A stretch of 64,000 nucleotides of DNA from Gluconacetobacter diazotrophicus PA1 5 (GCF_000067045.1 NC_010125.1:646001-710000), one strand, 5' to 3'; counted from the first letter of the stretch, positions 43,655 to 53,254 are shown. Numbers and translations: made by a program. Notes: generated by a model not told the origin, from the sequence alone.

Positions 43655-44922
43655 GGCGCGAAGGCCCCCTCGGCCGCCAGGGTCGCGATGGCGTCATCCG
43701 ACAGGCCGCGTTCGGCCAGGACCTCGTGCGTGTGCTGGCCCAGCAGCGGCGGGGGGCGGCGCACGGCCTGCGGCGTGCCGCGCAGCTTCACGGGAAAGCC
43801 GATATTGGGGATCGTGCCTTCGACCGGATGGGGAATGTCGATGCGCATCTCGCGGAACATGCCATGCTCGCTCTCGAACGCTTCGGGATAGGTATTCATG
43901 CGGCCGGCCGGAATGCCCCTGGCCAGCAGGGTCGCGACCCAGTCTTCGGCGGTGCGGGTCGCGAAACTCTTCTCCAGTTCCTCGATCAGCGCCACGCGAT
44001 GGGCCAGCCGGTCGGAAATCGTGGCGAAGCGCGGATCGTCCAGAAGGTCCTTCCGGTCCAGTTCGGTGCAGAGCTGGACCCATAATTTCTGGTTCGTCGC
44101 CCCCATCACGAAATATCCGTCGGCGGCGCGGACAGCCTGGTACGGCGCGCTCATGCGGTTGGCGGTGCCCAGCGGTTCGGGGATCGTGCCCTTGCCCCAG
44201 TATTCCGAGATATCCCATATCGAGAAGGCCAGCGCCGAATCGAACAGCGACGCATCGATGAACTGGCCGCGCCCCGTCTTCTCGCACCCGATATAGGCGG
44301 CCAGGATCGCATAGGTCGCGAACAGCGCGCAGCCGATATCGGCCACCGGCACGCCGGCCTTCACCGGCGGCCCGCCGGGATGGCCGGTCACGCTCATCAC
44401 CCCCGACATCGCCTGCGCCATCAGGTCGAAACCCGGGCGCTGGGCCCAGGGGCCGGTCTGGCCGAAGCCCGAGATGCTGGCATAGACCAGGCGCGGATTG
44501 ATCCGCGACAGGGTTTCGTAATCGATCCCCAGCTTGCGCATCACGCCCGGCCGGTAATTCTCGACGACGATATCGGCGGTTTTCACCATTTCCAGGAAAA
44601 CGGCGCGGCCGGACTCGTTCTTCAGGTTCAGGGCCACGCTGCGCTTGTTCCTGTTCATGTTCAGGAATCCCATGCTGTCGTCGCCCTTCATGCGAAACCC
44701 CATGGCGCTGCGCGTCTGGTCGCCCGTCCCCGGCGGTTCGATCTTGACGACGTCGGCCCCCAGGTCGCCCAGCAGCATGGTGCAGACCGGTCCGGCCATG
44801 ACCTGGGTCACGTCCAGGACACGGATGCCCGCCAGCGGCAGCGGACGGCCCGCGCCGGGCGCGGCCTGCGCGGTGTCGTCATCATGGGGGGACGGGGCGT
44901 CAGCCTGGAGCATACTGTCCAT
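43651..44922 (-). CDS. CaiB/BaiF (family III) CoA transferase
   Basis: A 423-residue CoA transferase of the formyl-CoA/succinyl-CoA-dependent type. It has LPLAGIRVLDVTQVMAGPVC, LGADVVKIEPPGTGD, NKRSVALNLKNESGR, the catalytic Asp in RPGFDLMAQAMSG, and AGVPVADIGCALFA. It activates a carboxylic acid by moving CoA from a donor. GGGAG lies before the ATG. With the downstream crotonase, the divergent ACS-family transporter and a GntR regulator it forms a small catabolic unit for an unidentified organic acid. Confidence 0.9.
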   Translation of the reverse strand: MDSMLQADAPSPHDDDTAQAAPGAGRPLPLAGIRVLDVTQVMAGPVCTMLLGDLGADVVKIEPPGTGDQTRSAMGFRMKGDDSMGFLNMNRNKRSVALNLKNESGRAVFLEMVKTADIVVENYRPGVMRKLGIDYETLSRINPRLVYASISGFGQTGPWAQRPGFDLMAQAMSGVMSVTGHPGGPPVKAGVPVADIGCALFATYAILAAYIGCEKTGRGQFIDASLFDSALAFSIWDISEYWGKGTIPEPLGTANRMSAPYQAVRAADGYFVMGATNQKLWVQLCTELDRKDLLDDPRFATISDRLAHRVALIEELEKSFATRTAEDWVATLLARGIPAGRMNTYPEAFESEHGMFREMRIDIPHPVEGTIPNIGFPVKLRGTPQAVRRPPPLLGQHTHEVLAERGLSDDAIATLAAEGAFAP

Positions 44923-44971
44923 CGTGGGGAATCTCCCTGTTCCTTCCCGTCTTCGTGAGTGGACGGGTGTT

Positions 44972-44995
44972 GGTATTTTGCATTCATAATACCAT
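44972..44995. promoter_or_regulatory. Dyad operator candidate between CoA transferase and MFS genes
   Basis: TGGTATT and AATACCA form perfect 7-bp arms separated by 10 bp (24-bp dyad), in an AT-rich stretch 50 bp from the CoA-transferase start and 160 bp from the transporter start. The TGGTAT/ATACCA arms resemble operators of FCD-type GntR regulators; the GntR gene at 46554 is the obvious candidate. Confidence 0.55.
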
Positions 44996-45155
44996 TCGAC
45001 GGGGCATCACAAGCATCCACAGGGGGGCGCGACGACCGTACTCCGTTCTGTGACCGGCCGGGGGGGGCCGGTCCGGGGGATGCAATGCCACCGTCATGCT
45101 GCCGATCTGCCCAGCGACGGCAGGTTCAAGAAAAAGAACAAGAATGGGGCCGACC

Positions 45156-46499
45156 ATGTCCATGGGCACGAATGCGACGCTTGTCGCGTATCTCCGTCGT
45201 ACCGTCACGACCGTTCCGGGCCGGATCTTCGGGCTGATCTGCGCGATGTATTTCATTACCTATGTCGACCGGGTGAATATCTCGACCCTGGCGCCGATGA
45301 TGGCGCGGGACCTGCATCTGTCGAACATCCAGCTGGGGCTGGCCCTGTCGGCCTTCGGCTATCCCTATGCGCTGCTCCAGATCCTGGGGGGCTGCGTCGC
45401 CGACCGGCTGGGCGCGCGCCGGACCCTGGTCGTGTGCGGCGTCATCTGGGGCGTGGCGACGGTCGCCACCGGCCTGGTCGGGGGATTGTTCTCGCTGCTG
45501 GCGATCCGCCTGCTGCTGGGTATCGGCGAGGGCGCGACCTTTCCCGCCGCCACGCGCGCCGTCACCGCCTGGGTGCCGTCGGCCCATCGCGGCTATGCCC
45601 AGGGGATGATGCATTCCTCGTCGCGGCTGGCGAACGCCATCACGCCGCCGCTGACGGTGATGATCGCGCTATGGCTGGGCTGGCGCGGCGCGTTCATGGC
45701 ACTGGGCTGCGTCAGTCTGGCCTGGACCGTGGCCTGGGCGCTGGCGTTCCGCGACCGGCCGGCCGAGCACCCCGCCATCACCCCGGCCGACCTGGCCGAC
45801 CTGCCGGTGATCGACCAGGGGAGCGGGGCGGGGCTGCGCGACCTGCCGTGGGGCGAACTGGTCCGCGGGATGATGCCGGCGACCCTGATCTATTTCTGCT
45901 ACAACTGGACATTGTGGCTGTACATCACGTGGCTTCCCAGTTTCTTCGTGCAGGCGTACGGGCTGGACCTGGAACATACGGCGCTGTTCTCGTTCGGCGT
46001 GTTCGCCGCGGGCGTGGCCGGCGATACGTGCGGCGGCCTGTTCACCGATTATCTGTATCGCCGCCACGGCAACCTGCCGCAGGCGCGGCGCCAGGTCATC
46101 ATCACCAGCATGATCGGTTCGATGATCTGCCTGATGCCGGCCCTGTTCGTGCATGACCTGGCGGTCGTCGGCCTGGCGCTGGCGTCCGCCTTCTTCTTCC
46201 TGGAACTGACGGTCGGGCCGATCTGGGCGATCCCGATGGACATGGCGCCCCGTTATGCCGGCACCAGCAGCGGCATCATGAATACCGGCTCGGCCGTGGC
46301 CGGCATCCTGTCGCCCTTCGCCTTCGGCCTGATCATCCAGGTGTCGCACAGCTACAGCCTGCCGTTCTATGGCCCGGTGGTCCTGTTGCTGGCCGGGGCC
46401 GGGCTGGCCTTCCATTTCCTGCCGTCCGGCGCGCGGGCGGACGGGCCGGGGGCGCCCACGCTGCCGATTCACACTGTCCGCAACGCGCATGGACGCTAA
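45156..46499 (+). CDS. MFS transporter of the anion:cation symporter (ACS) family
   Basis: A 447-residue twelve-helix carrier with ACS-family features: MYFITYVDRVNISTLAPMM in helix 1, GGCVADRLGARRTLV after helix 2, FPAATRAVTAWVPSAHRGYA, and the late DMAPRYAGTSSGIMNTGSAVAG segment. ACS members import organic acid anions with protons. ATG 45156 is preceded by GGGG at 7-base spacing; ATG 45144 and 45162 are alternatives. It is divergent from the CoA transferase and 54 bp upstream of the GntR regulator, suggesting uptake of the acid that is then activated by the transferase. Confidence 0.88.
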   Translation: MSMGTNATLVAYLRRTVTTVPGRIFGLICAMYFITYVDRVNISTLAPMMARDLHLSNIQLGLALSAFGYPYALLQILGGCVADRLGARRTLVVCGVIWGVATVATGLVGGLFSLLAIRLLLGIGEGATFPAATRAVTAWVPSAHRGYAQGMMHSSSRLANAITPPLTVMIALWLGWRGAFMALGCVSLAWTVAWALAFRDRPAEHPAITPADLADLPVIDQGSGAGLRDLPWGELVRGMMPATLIYFCYNWTLWLYITWLPSFFVQAYGLDLEHTALFSFGVFAAGVAGDTCGGLFTDYLYRRHGNLPQARRQVIITSMIGSMICLMPALFVHDLAVVGLALASAFFFLELTVGPIWAIPMDMAPRYAGTSSGIMNTGSAVAGILSPFAFGLIIQVSHSYSLPFYGPVVLLLAGAGLAFHFLPSGARADGPGAPTLPIHTVRNAHGR

Positions 46500-46553
46500 C
46501 ATGCGGCCCGCCGCAAGGGCCTGCCGCCTACCCACCCCGAGAGTATATTCGTC

Positions 46554-47237
46554 ATGACGTCGCCGACCCGTATCCCGCGCCTGAACCTGCACGATACGGT
46601 CACGACCGCATTGCGCGGCATGATCCTGGATGGCGTGCTGGTGCCGGGTGAAAAAATCGCCGAACGCGGCCTGTGCGACCGGTTCGGCATTTCCCGCACG
46701 CCGCTACGCGAGGCGCTGAAGGTGCTGGCGGCCGAGGGGCTGGTCGAATTGCTGCCGCGCCGCGGCGCCATCGTCGCCCAGATCACGGAATCCGATATCC
46801 GCGATCTCTTCCCCATCATGGGCGCGTTGGAAGGGCTGGCCGGCACGTTGGCCTGCGCGCGGGTGACGCCGCGCGACATCCAGCATCTGCGTACCCTGCA
46901 TGAACAGATGATCGACAGTTACGAACGGCGTGACGAACATCGCTACCTGCGCCAGAACCGGCGCATCCATGAAGCGATTTTCGCCATGGCCGCCAATCCC
47001 GCACTGTCGGAACTCTATCAGCAGGTTCTGACCCGCATTCATTCCTGCCGCTTCATCCTGAAGAAATGCGACAGCGACTGGGCGGTGGCGGTGGCGGAGC
47101 ATGCCGCGATCATGGATGCGCTGGCACGGCGCGACGGGGCGCTGCTGTCGCGCCTGATGCAGGATCACATCACGGGGACCAGCGCGCGGATCGCGCTGGC
47201 CGCGCTGGGCGGGGATGAAAAACAGGATGCTGTATGA
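46554..47237 (+). CDS. GntR-family regulator (FCD domain)
   Basis: A 227-residue repressor-type regulator with the N-terminal winged HTH (LRGMILDGVLVPGEKIAERG, FGISRTPLREALKVLAAEGL) and an all-helical FCD ligand-binding domain with metal-ligand-like residues (NRRIHEAIFAMAANP, AVAEHAAIMDALARRD). FadR/VanR-type members respond to organic acids. It probably controls the neighbouring transporter and CoA-transferase genes through the dyad at 44972. Its last 23 bases overlap the next gene. Confidence 0.9.
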   Translation: MTSPTRIPRLNLHDTVTTALRGMILDGVLVPGEKIAERGLCDRFGISRTPLREALKVLAAEGLVELLPRRGAIVAQITESDIRDLFPIMGALEGLAGTLACARVTPRDIQHLRTLHEQMIDSYERRDEHRYLRQNRRIHEAIFAMAANPALSELYQQVLTRIHSCRFILKKCDSDWAVAVAEHAAIMDALARRDGALLSRLMQDHITGTSARIALAALGGDEKQDAV

Positions 47238-47760
47238 TTTCGATGGCCGCGCGCCCGACCTGTCGCCCGAAGCGGGCTACGTGGCGCCGAACGCGACTCT
47301 GATCGGCGCCGTTACGGTGGCGGCCGCCGCCAGCATCTGGTTCGGCGCCGTGCTGCGCGGCGATGGCGAGGCGATCGTCGTGGGACCGGGCAGCAACGTG
47401 CAGGACAATTCCGTCCTGCATACCGACCCGGGTTTCCCGCTGCTGATCGGCACGGATGTGACGGTGGGTCACATGGTCGTCCTGCATGGCTGCCGGATCG
47501 GCGACGGGTCGCTGATCGGCATGGGATCGGTCATCATGAACGGGGCGCGGATCGGGCGGGACTGCCTGGTGGCCGCGGGCACGCTGATCCCTGAGGGCAA
47601 GGACTTTCCCGACGGATCGGTCATTCGCGGCCAGCCTGGCCGGATCGTGGGCACGATCACGCCCGAGCATGCCGAGATGATGAAGCGGGCCAGCCTGTCC
47701 TATCGCGTACGCGCGCGGACCTATCGCACCGGCCTGCGTGCGGCGGGCCAGGCAGGGTGA
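47215..47760 (+). CDS. Gamma carbonic anhydrase family protein
   Basis: A 181-residue left-handed beta-helix protein of the gamma-CA/YrdA family, with hexapeptide repeats (IGAVTVAAAASIWFGAVLRG, GSNVQDNSVLHTDPG, IGTDVTVGHMVVLHGCRIG) and three metal-ligand histidines (VLHTD, VGHMVVLHG). Such proteins are trimers; many have weak or no carbonic anhydrase activity and some act as accessory acyltransferases. The start overlaps the GntR gene end, indicating cotranscription. Whether it serves the acid pathway is unknown. Confidence 0.85.
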   Translation: MKNRMLYDFDGRAPDLSPEAGYVAPNATLIGAVTVAAAASIWFGAVLRGDGEAIVVGPGSNVQDNSVLHTDPGFPLLIGTDVTVGHMVVLHGCRIGDGSLIGMGSVIMNGARIGRDCLVAAGTLIPEGKDFPDGSVIRGQPGRIVGTITPEHAEMMKRASLSYRVRARTYRTGLRAAGQAG

Positions 47761-47766
47761 CGGGCG

Positions 47767-49026
47767 TCAGCCGGTCCCTTCGTCCATAAGGACGCGCATC
47801 CGTCCGTTCTCGCTCCGGATACGCAGCCGGGCGTACCGCAGCAGATAGGCAACGCCCACCAGCGCCGCGCCCAGGCCGCCGGCGGCCCCCACGCCCAGCG
47901 CCCAACGCGGGCCGAACCGGTCGGCCACCCAGCCGACGATCGGGGCGCCGATGGGCGTGCTGCCCAGGGCGATGGCCAGCTGGATCGCGATCACGCGCCC
48001 GCGCATGTGCGGCGCGGTCGATAACTGGACCAGCGCGTTGGTCGATGTGGTGAAGGTCTGCGCCGCCAGCCCGACCAGGATCAGGACCAGCCCGAACGGG
48101 ATGGGGCCGGGCATGATCGCGGCCAGCGCGCACGCGGTGCCGAACAGCGCGGCGCCCCCCAGCAGCAATGTCACCTGCGGCTTCGCCCGTCGCGCGGCCA
48201 GCAGCGCGCCGGTGACCGACCCCAGCGCCATGGCCGACGACAGCGTGCCGTACTGCCCCGCTCCGCCATGAAAGACGCTGACCGACATGGTGGAGATGAA
48301 GATGGGGAAATTCAGCCCGAACGTGCCGATCAGGAACAGCATCAGCAGCACCGCCCGCAGGTCGGGCCGCCCGTGGACATAGCGAAATCCATCGGTCAGC
48401 CCGCCCGGTTTCCCCGTCCCCCGGTCGCGGCGGTGCAGCGCGCCCACCCGCAGCGCCGCCAGCGCGCCCAGTACGGCGACGAACGACGCGGCATTGATCA
48501 GGAAGACCCAGCCCGAGCCCACCAGGGCGATCAGCACCCCGGCCATCGCCGGCCCGATCATCCGCGCGGCGTTGAACGAAGTGGAATTCAGCGCCACGGC
48601 ATTGGCCAGGTCGGCCTCGCCGACCAGTTCGGCGACGAAGGTCTGGCGCGCCGGAGAATCGAACGCGGTGACGCAGCCCAGCGCCAGGGCGAAGCCATAG
48701 ACCTGCCACAGCCGCACCAGCCCGCATATGGTCAGGCCGCCCAGGACCAGGGCCAGCACCCCCATCGCCGCCTGGGTCGCGATCAGCAGCCGGCGGCGGT
48801 CCAGGCGATCGGCCGCATAGCCGCTGAGCGGCAGCAGCAGCGCCAGCGGCCCGAACTGAAGCGCCATGACGATCCCGACCGCCGTCGCGTTGTGGTGGGT
48901 CAGTTCGGTCAGGACCAGCCAGTCCTGCGCGGTCCGCTGCATCCAGGTGCCCACGTTGGACACCAGCGCGCCGGCGGCCCAGACCCGGTAATTGTAAATG
49001 CTGAGTGATCGGAACAGGGCAGGCAT
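47767..49026 (-). CDS. MFS exporter (EntS/MFS_3 type)
   Basis: A 419-residue transporter of the MFS_3 group (EntS-like), often involved in export of siderophores or drugs. Landmarks are NYRVWAAGALVSNVGTWMQRTAQDWLVL, in two parts, DRLDRRRLLIATQ, FDSPARQTFVAELVG and APHMRGRVIAIQLAI. ATG 49026 is preferred because GGAGG sits 5 bases upstream; an in-frame ATG at 49071 has none. It stands alone, and its substrate is unknown. Confidence 0.88.
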   Translation of the reverse strand: MPALFRSLSIYNYRVWAAGALVSNVGTWMQRTAQDWLVLTELTHHNATAVGIVMALQFGPLALLLPLSGYAADRLDRRRLLIATQAAMGVLALVLGGLTICGLVRLWQVYGFALALGCVTAFDSPARQTFVAELVGEADLANAVALNSTSFNAARMIGPAMAGVLIALVGSGWVFLINAASFVAVLGALAALRVGALHRRDRGTGKPGGLTDGFRYVHGRPDLRAVLLMLFLIGTFGLNFPIFISTMSVSVFHGGAGQYGTLSSAMALGSVTGALLAARRAKPQVTLLLGGAALFGTACALAAIMPGPIPFGLVLILVGLAAQTFTTSTNALVQLSTAPHMRGRVIAIQLAIALGSTPIGAPIVGWVADRFGPRWALGVGAAGGLGAALVGVAYLLRYARLRIRSENGRMRVLMDEGTG

Positions 49027-49180
49027 CAGGTCCTCCGCACGCCCCCGATCACCGGGCGCGGGTCCGGTCATGGACGCGGGACCGCTGTCCCATGGATGTC
49101 CGCCGGGACGTCAGACCGGGGGCACGACCCGGCGGCGATGACCGGCATGCCATCATAACACATTGAATTGTCGGAAAGAA

Positions 49181-49255
<75 letters not shown>

Positions 49256-49346
49256 ATGCCTGCGGAGGCCTATATCCGACCCGCGTCATGGCTGCAATAT
49301 GCTGAATGACTATCTCTGGCCCGAATTTGATTTATATTGCCTGCCA

Positions 49347-50816
49347 ATGAGCGAGACGATCTCTGGCCGGACCTCACGCATGATCCGTCGGGCCCGCTGG
49401 CCGCGTCGGGCGGCGGACCTGCGCCATGTCCGCACGATCAGCGGGCTGGTCGAATGTCGTGGGTGCGGCCTTTTCCAGTGCATGCCAAGCCTGCAGGCCG
49501 GGCAACTGGCCGAGTGCGCGCGGTGCGGGCAGACGCTGGAATGGCGGCGGCGTACGTCGCCCCTGCAGACCCCGCTGGCCTTCTGCATCAGTTCCTGCGC
49601 CCTGTACCTGGCGGCGCTGCTGTCCTCGCTGATGACCCTGAACGTCTATGGGCGCGAGCGCACGGTCAGCCTGGTCACCGGGCCGATGGAACTGCTGCAC
49701 GAGGGATGGGGCGAGGCCGGGGTGCTGGTCGGGCTGGTGACGATCGCGGCGCCGGCCGTGGTCATCGGGATGATGTTCGCCATCCTGTATGCCGCCAGCC
49801 GCCGGCAGATGCCCGACTGGGCGCCGCACCTGCTGATCTGGTACGAAAAGCTGCGGCCCTGGTCGATGATCGAGGTCTATGTCCTGGGCATCTTCGTCGC
49901 CTATACCAAGCTGACCGACCTGGCCCATGTCGATGTCGGACCGGCCGTCTACCTGATCTCCGCCCTGATGCTGACCATGGCGGCCAGCGATTCGACCCTG
50001 GATACCGAACGGATCTGGCGGCACCGGCGCGTCGATTCCGTCACGCGGATGGAGAACGGACGGCGGGTCGAGGTCGATCATTGCCGCATCGAAGACATTC
50101 CCATGCCGCCCGCCGATCACCTGGTGGCCTGTCCGGCCTGCGGGCTGGTGGGGGAACTCAGCCTGCCGGTCAGCAACCTGTGCTGCGTCGGCGTGTGCCC
50201 GCGCTGCGACCATCGGGTCTGGCGCCGGTCGCCCGAAACACTGGCGCGGACGACGGCCTTCCTGATCTCGGCCATCACCTTCTATTTCCCGGCCAATCTC
50301 TACCCGGTCATGACCTTCTTCAAGATTGGCGGCGGGGGTGGCCATACCATCATCGAGGGCGCGATCGAACTGTGGCAGGACGGCATGATCCCGCTGTCGC
50401 TGCTGGTGTTCTTCGCCAGCATCGTGGTGCCGATGCTCAAGATTATCAGCCTGAGCTGGATGGTGGGGTGTACCTGGCGCGGCACGTCCTTCGCCCTGGT
50501 CCAGCGTACCCGTCTGTTTCGTATCGTCGATATCATCGGCCGCTGGTCAATGATTGACGTATTCATGGTATCGATCCTGGTGGCGGTGGTCCGGTTCAAT
50601 TCCCTGGCCAACGTCACCGCGAATGCCGGAATGGTGTCCTTCGCCGCCGTGGTCGTCCTGACCCTGTTCGCGGCCTGGAGCTTCGACCCCAGGGTCATGT
50701 GGGATGCCGCCGGATTGAATGGACCGTCCCCCGACGACGTGGGACCGGCCGCCGTCAGCGCGGCCCGTCCGCGGCATGCGGCGGGACCTGACAGCATGGA
50801 GCCAAGGCAGGCGTGA
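49347..50816 (+). CDS. pqiA: PqiA, paraquat-inducible membrane protein
   Basis: A 489-residue inner-membrane protein with two repeats, each a zinc-ribbon-like Cys cluster (CRGCGLFQC..CARCG at the N terminus; CPACGLVG..CPRCDHRVW in the middle) followed by about four helices. It is part of the PqiABC system that moves lipid between the inner and outer membranes. Several in-frame starts exist (49299, 49347, 49380); none has a strong ribosome binding site. It overlaps pqiB by GTGA. Confidence 0.9.
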   Translation: MSETISGRTSRMIRRARWPRRAADLRHVRTISGLVECRGCGLFQCMPSLQAGQLAECARCGQTLEWRRRTSPLQTPLAFCISSCALYLAALLSSLMTLNVYGRERTVSLVTGPMELLHEGWGEAGVLVGLVTIAAPAVVIGMMFAILYAASRRQMPDWAPHLLIWYEKLRPWSMIEVYVLGIFVAYTKLTDLAHVDVGPAVYLISALMLTMAASDSTLDTERIWRHRRVDSVTRMENGRRVEVDHCRIEDIPMPPADHLVACPACGLVGELSLPVSNLCCVGVCPRCDHRVWRRSPETLARTTAFLISAITFYFPANLYPVMTFFKIGGGGGHTIIEGAIELWQDGMIPLSLLVFFASIVVPMLKIISLSWMVGCTWRGTSFALVQRTRLFRIVDIIGRWSMIDVFMVSILVAVVRFNSLANVTANAGMVSFAAVVVLTLFAAWSFDPRVMWDAAGLNGPSPDDVGPAAVSAARPRHAAGPDSMEPRQA

Positions 50817-52498
50817 CAGACGACCCCCAAGATTGTCCCGGTGGCCGGTCTTCCGCCCCGCCCGAGGCTTCGGCACGGAAATACCGCTTTTCGATCGTCT
50901 GGCTGGTGCCCATCGTGGCGCTGGGCATCGCCGGCTATCTGGGCTGGCGCGGCTTCATGGGCCGCGGGCCGGAAATCACCATCACCTTCGATACCGCCGA
51001 CGGACTGACCAGCGGCCAGACCCAGGTCAAGAACAAGGCGGTGCCGCTGGGCACGGTCCAGGACGTGGCGCTGACCCCCGACATGCGCCATGTCGAGGTG
51101 CGCGTGCGCATGAGCGCCAAGTCCGACCCCATGCTGACCGACCACGCCCGGTTCTGGGTGGTGCGGCCGCGCCTGAACGGCGCCAGCGTCACGGGGCTGG
51201 AGACGCTGATGACCGGCGCCTATATCGCGATGGACCCGGGAACGCCCGGCGGCAAGGCCACGACGCGGTTCAACGGGCTGGAATCCCCGCCGGGCCTGAG
51301 GTCCGACCAGCCGGGCAACACTTACACGCTCATCAGCCCGTCCCTGGGCTCGATCGGGCAGGGCGCGCCGGTCTTCTTCCGCGATATCGATGTGGGCGAG
51401 GTGCTGGGATACACCATGCCGCCGGGCGGCGTGGGACCGATCCTGATCCAGGTCTTCATCCGCGCGCCCTATGACAGCTACCTGCGGACCGATACGCGCT
51501 TCTGGAACGTGTCGGGCGTGCAGGTCGGCTTCGGGGCCGGCGGCCTGAAGGTCAAGCTGCAATCGATCCAGGCCCTGTTCTCGGGCGGCGTCGCGTTCGG
51601 CCTGGCGCCGCAGCGGGTCGACCAGCCGGTGCCCTCGGCGCCCCGGAATTCGGTCTTCCGTCTCTATGAAAGCCAGGAAGCGGCGGACAATGCCGGCTAT
51701 CGCGAACGGCTGTCCCTGGCGACCTACCTGACCAATTCGGTGTCCGGCCTGGCGGTCGGGGCGCAGGTCACGATGTTCGGCATCCAGGTCGGCACCGTGA
51801 CCAGCGTGAAGCTGGACCTGGACCAGAAGGCCGGGACGGCCCGGGTGCGGGTGGGCATGGAAATCCAGCCCGAACGGATTCTGCCGACCGACCAGATCCA
51901 TCACGACACGATGGCCGCCACCGTGCAGGCGCTGGTCGATAACGGGCTGCGGGCCTCGGTCGATACGGCCAGCCTGCTGACCGGCGAATCGGTGATCGGC
52001 CTGAATTTCGTCAAGAACGCGACCCCGGCCATGGTGCAGGCCGAGGGCACGACCCTGATCATCCCCAACAAGGCGGGCGGGATCAGCGGCATCATGGATT
52101 CGCTGTCCACTGTCGCGGACAAGATCGCCGCGATGCCGCTGACCCAGGTCGGCGTGAACCTGAACAACCTGCTGGCGCATTCCGACGCACGGATCAACAG
52201 CCCCGAGGTGCGCCAGGCGATCGTGGCGCTGCGCGATTCGCTGCACAGCATCCAGGGCCTGGCCGGCGATGCGCGCAGCGGAATGCATCCGCTGTTCCAG
52301 CGCCTGCCGCAGATGAGCAAGCAGTTGGACGGCACGCTGAAGAACGCGAACGTGCTGATGGCCAGCTATGGCGGCGACACGGACTTCCATCGGGACCTGC
52401 AGCAGATGGTGGTGCAGTTGAACGAGGCGGCGCGGTCGCTGCGCTTCCTGACCGATTTCCTCAATCGCCATCCTTCGGCGCTGATTACGGGACGCTAG
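50813..52498 (+). CDS. pqiB: PqiB, MCE/MlaD-domain lipid transport protein
   Basis: A 561-residue protein anchored by one N-terminal helix (FSIVWLVPIVALGIAGYLGW) and carrying three MCE domains (ITFDTADGLTSGQTQVKNK; VFFRDIDVGEVLGYT; GAQVTMFGIQVGTVTSV) and a helical C terminus. In E. coli the PqiB hexamers stack into a tunnel across the periplasm. Start GTG overlaps the pqiA stop. Length matches E. coli PqiB (546). Confidence 0.93.
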   Translation: MTDDPQDCPGGRSSAPPEASARKYRFSIVWLVPIVALGIAGYLGWRGFMGRGPEITITFDTADGLTSGQTQVKNKAVPLGTVQDVALTPDMRHVEVRVRMSAKSDPMLTDHARFWVVRPRLNGASVTGLETLMTGAYIAMDPGTPGGKATTRFNGLESPPGLRSDQPGNTYTLISPSLGSIGQGAPVFFRDIDVGEVLGYTMPPGGVGPILIQVFIRAPYDSYLRTDTRFWNVSGVQVGFGAGGLKVKLQSIQALFSGGVAFGLAPQRVDQPVPSAPRNSVFRLYESQEAADNAGYRERLSLATYLTNSVSGLAVGAQVTMFGIQVGTVTSVKLDLDQKAGTARVRVGMEIQPERILPTDQIHHDTMAATVQALVDNGLRASVDTASLLTGESVIGLNFVKNATPAMVQAEGTTLIIPNKAGGISGIMDSLSTVADKIAAMPLTQVGVNLNNLLAHSDARINSPEVRQAIVALRDSLHSIQGLAGDARSGMHPLFQRLPQMSKQLDGTLKNANVLMASYGGDTDFHRDLQQMVVQLNEAARSLRFLTDFLNRHPSALITGR

Positions 52499-52501
52499 TT
52501 G

Positions 52502-53155
52502 ATGAGCCTGCCAGGACACGCACCCAAGCCTGCTGCCTCGCGCCGGGGACTCCTCCGGGGCGGGCTGGGCCTGTTGACGGTGGCGGCCGCCGGGCCGCTG
52601 GGCGCCTGTTCGTCGGACCCCGCGTTCTATGCGCTCGCCCCATGGCCCGGCGCGGCGCAGGGCGGCGCCCCGATGGTGATCGAGGTCCGGACCCCCAACG
52701 TGGCCGTATCGCTGGATCGTGACCGGATCGTGCGGAGCGATGGCGATTACCGCGTGCGCCTGGCCGACGGCGCGGCGTGGAGCGAATCGCTGCCTGGCAT
52801 GATCGCCCATGTCCTGACCGCCGATCTGCAGCAGCGCCTGCCCGGCAGCACGGTCTTCGCCCAGAACGATGCCGTGGCGGCGCCGGCGCAGGCCGCCGTC
52901 GAACTGACGGTGACGCGCTTTGCCCGTGACGCCGCCGGTCAGGCGGTGCTGGGCGGCAGCCTGGCGGTCCATCGGGTCGGTACAGGCGGTGCGGGAGAGG
53001 GTGGGGCGGCATCCAGCGTGCTGGCGCTCGCCCTGTCGCCACAGGGATCGGATACGGGCAGCCTGGTGGCGGCGCTCAGTACCCTGCTGGGTCAGGTGGC
53101 CGACCAGGCGGCGGCGCAGTTGCGCGTGCTGGGGCCCGTGCCCCCGCCGGCCTGA
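52502..53155 (+). CDS. pqiC: PqiC, outer-membrane lipoprotein of the Pqi system
   Basis: A 217-residue lipoprotein of the ABC-type transport auxiliary (PqiC/DUF330) family. The signal region has twin arginines (SRRGLLRGGLGLLTV) and a lipobox LGAC; the core includes FYALAPWP and the strand-rich VIEVRTPNVAVSLDRDRIV. It would dock the PqiB tunnel at the outer membrane. ATG 52502 is used (TTG 52499 possible). Last gene of pqiABC, followed by a hairpin. Confidence 0.88.
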   Translation: MSLPGHAPKPAASRRGLLRGGLGLLTVAAAGPLGACSSDPAFYALAPWPGAAQGGAPMVIEVRTPNVAVSLDRDRIVRSDGDYRVRLADGAAWSESLPGMIAHVLTADLQQRLPGSTVFAQNDAVAAPAQAAVELTVTRFARDAAGQAVLGGSLAVHRVGTGGAGEGGAASSVLALALSPQGSDTGSLVAALSTLLGQVADQAAAQLRVLGPVPPPA

Positions 53156-53161
53156 CGACAT

Positions 53162-53180
53162 GGCCGGGCACTGCCCGGCC
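53162..53180 (+). terminator. Hairpin after pqiC
   Basis: GGCCGGGC-ACT-GCCCGGCC is a perfect 8-bp stem 6 bases after the pqiC stop, followed by CCCTTTG. It is a probable terminator of the pqi operon, although the T-run is short. Confidence 0.6.
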
Positions 53181-53200
53181 CCCTTTGAACGTTCACCACG

Positions 53201-53224
53201 AAAAAGGGCGCCTTGCGGCGCCCT
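53201..53224 (-). terminator. Intrinsic terminator of secE-nusG
   Basis: On the minus strand AGGGCGCC-GCAA-GGCGCCCT is a perfect 8-bp stem with a four-base loop followed by a T run (TTTTTC), 30 bases after the nusG stop. A classical intrinsic terminator. Confidence 0.8.
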
Positions 53225-53254
53225 GCTTCGTTTCCAATCCCGATTCGCGGTGGA

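Noticed and set aside
39651-43697. A 1,348-codon open frame on the minus strand
   Set aside because: It lies antisense to dnaE2 and the crotonase gene, has a low-complexity Arg/His/Gln-rich translation and no recognisable domain; long antisense frames are expected in GC-rich DNA.
50300-53161. A 953-codon minus-strand open frame opposite pqiABC
   Set aside because: The composition is typical of a shadow frame, and the plus strand holds three clear Pqi proteins.
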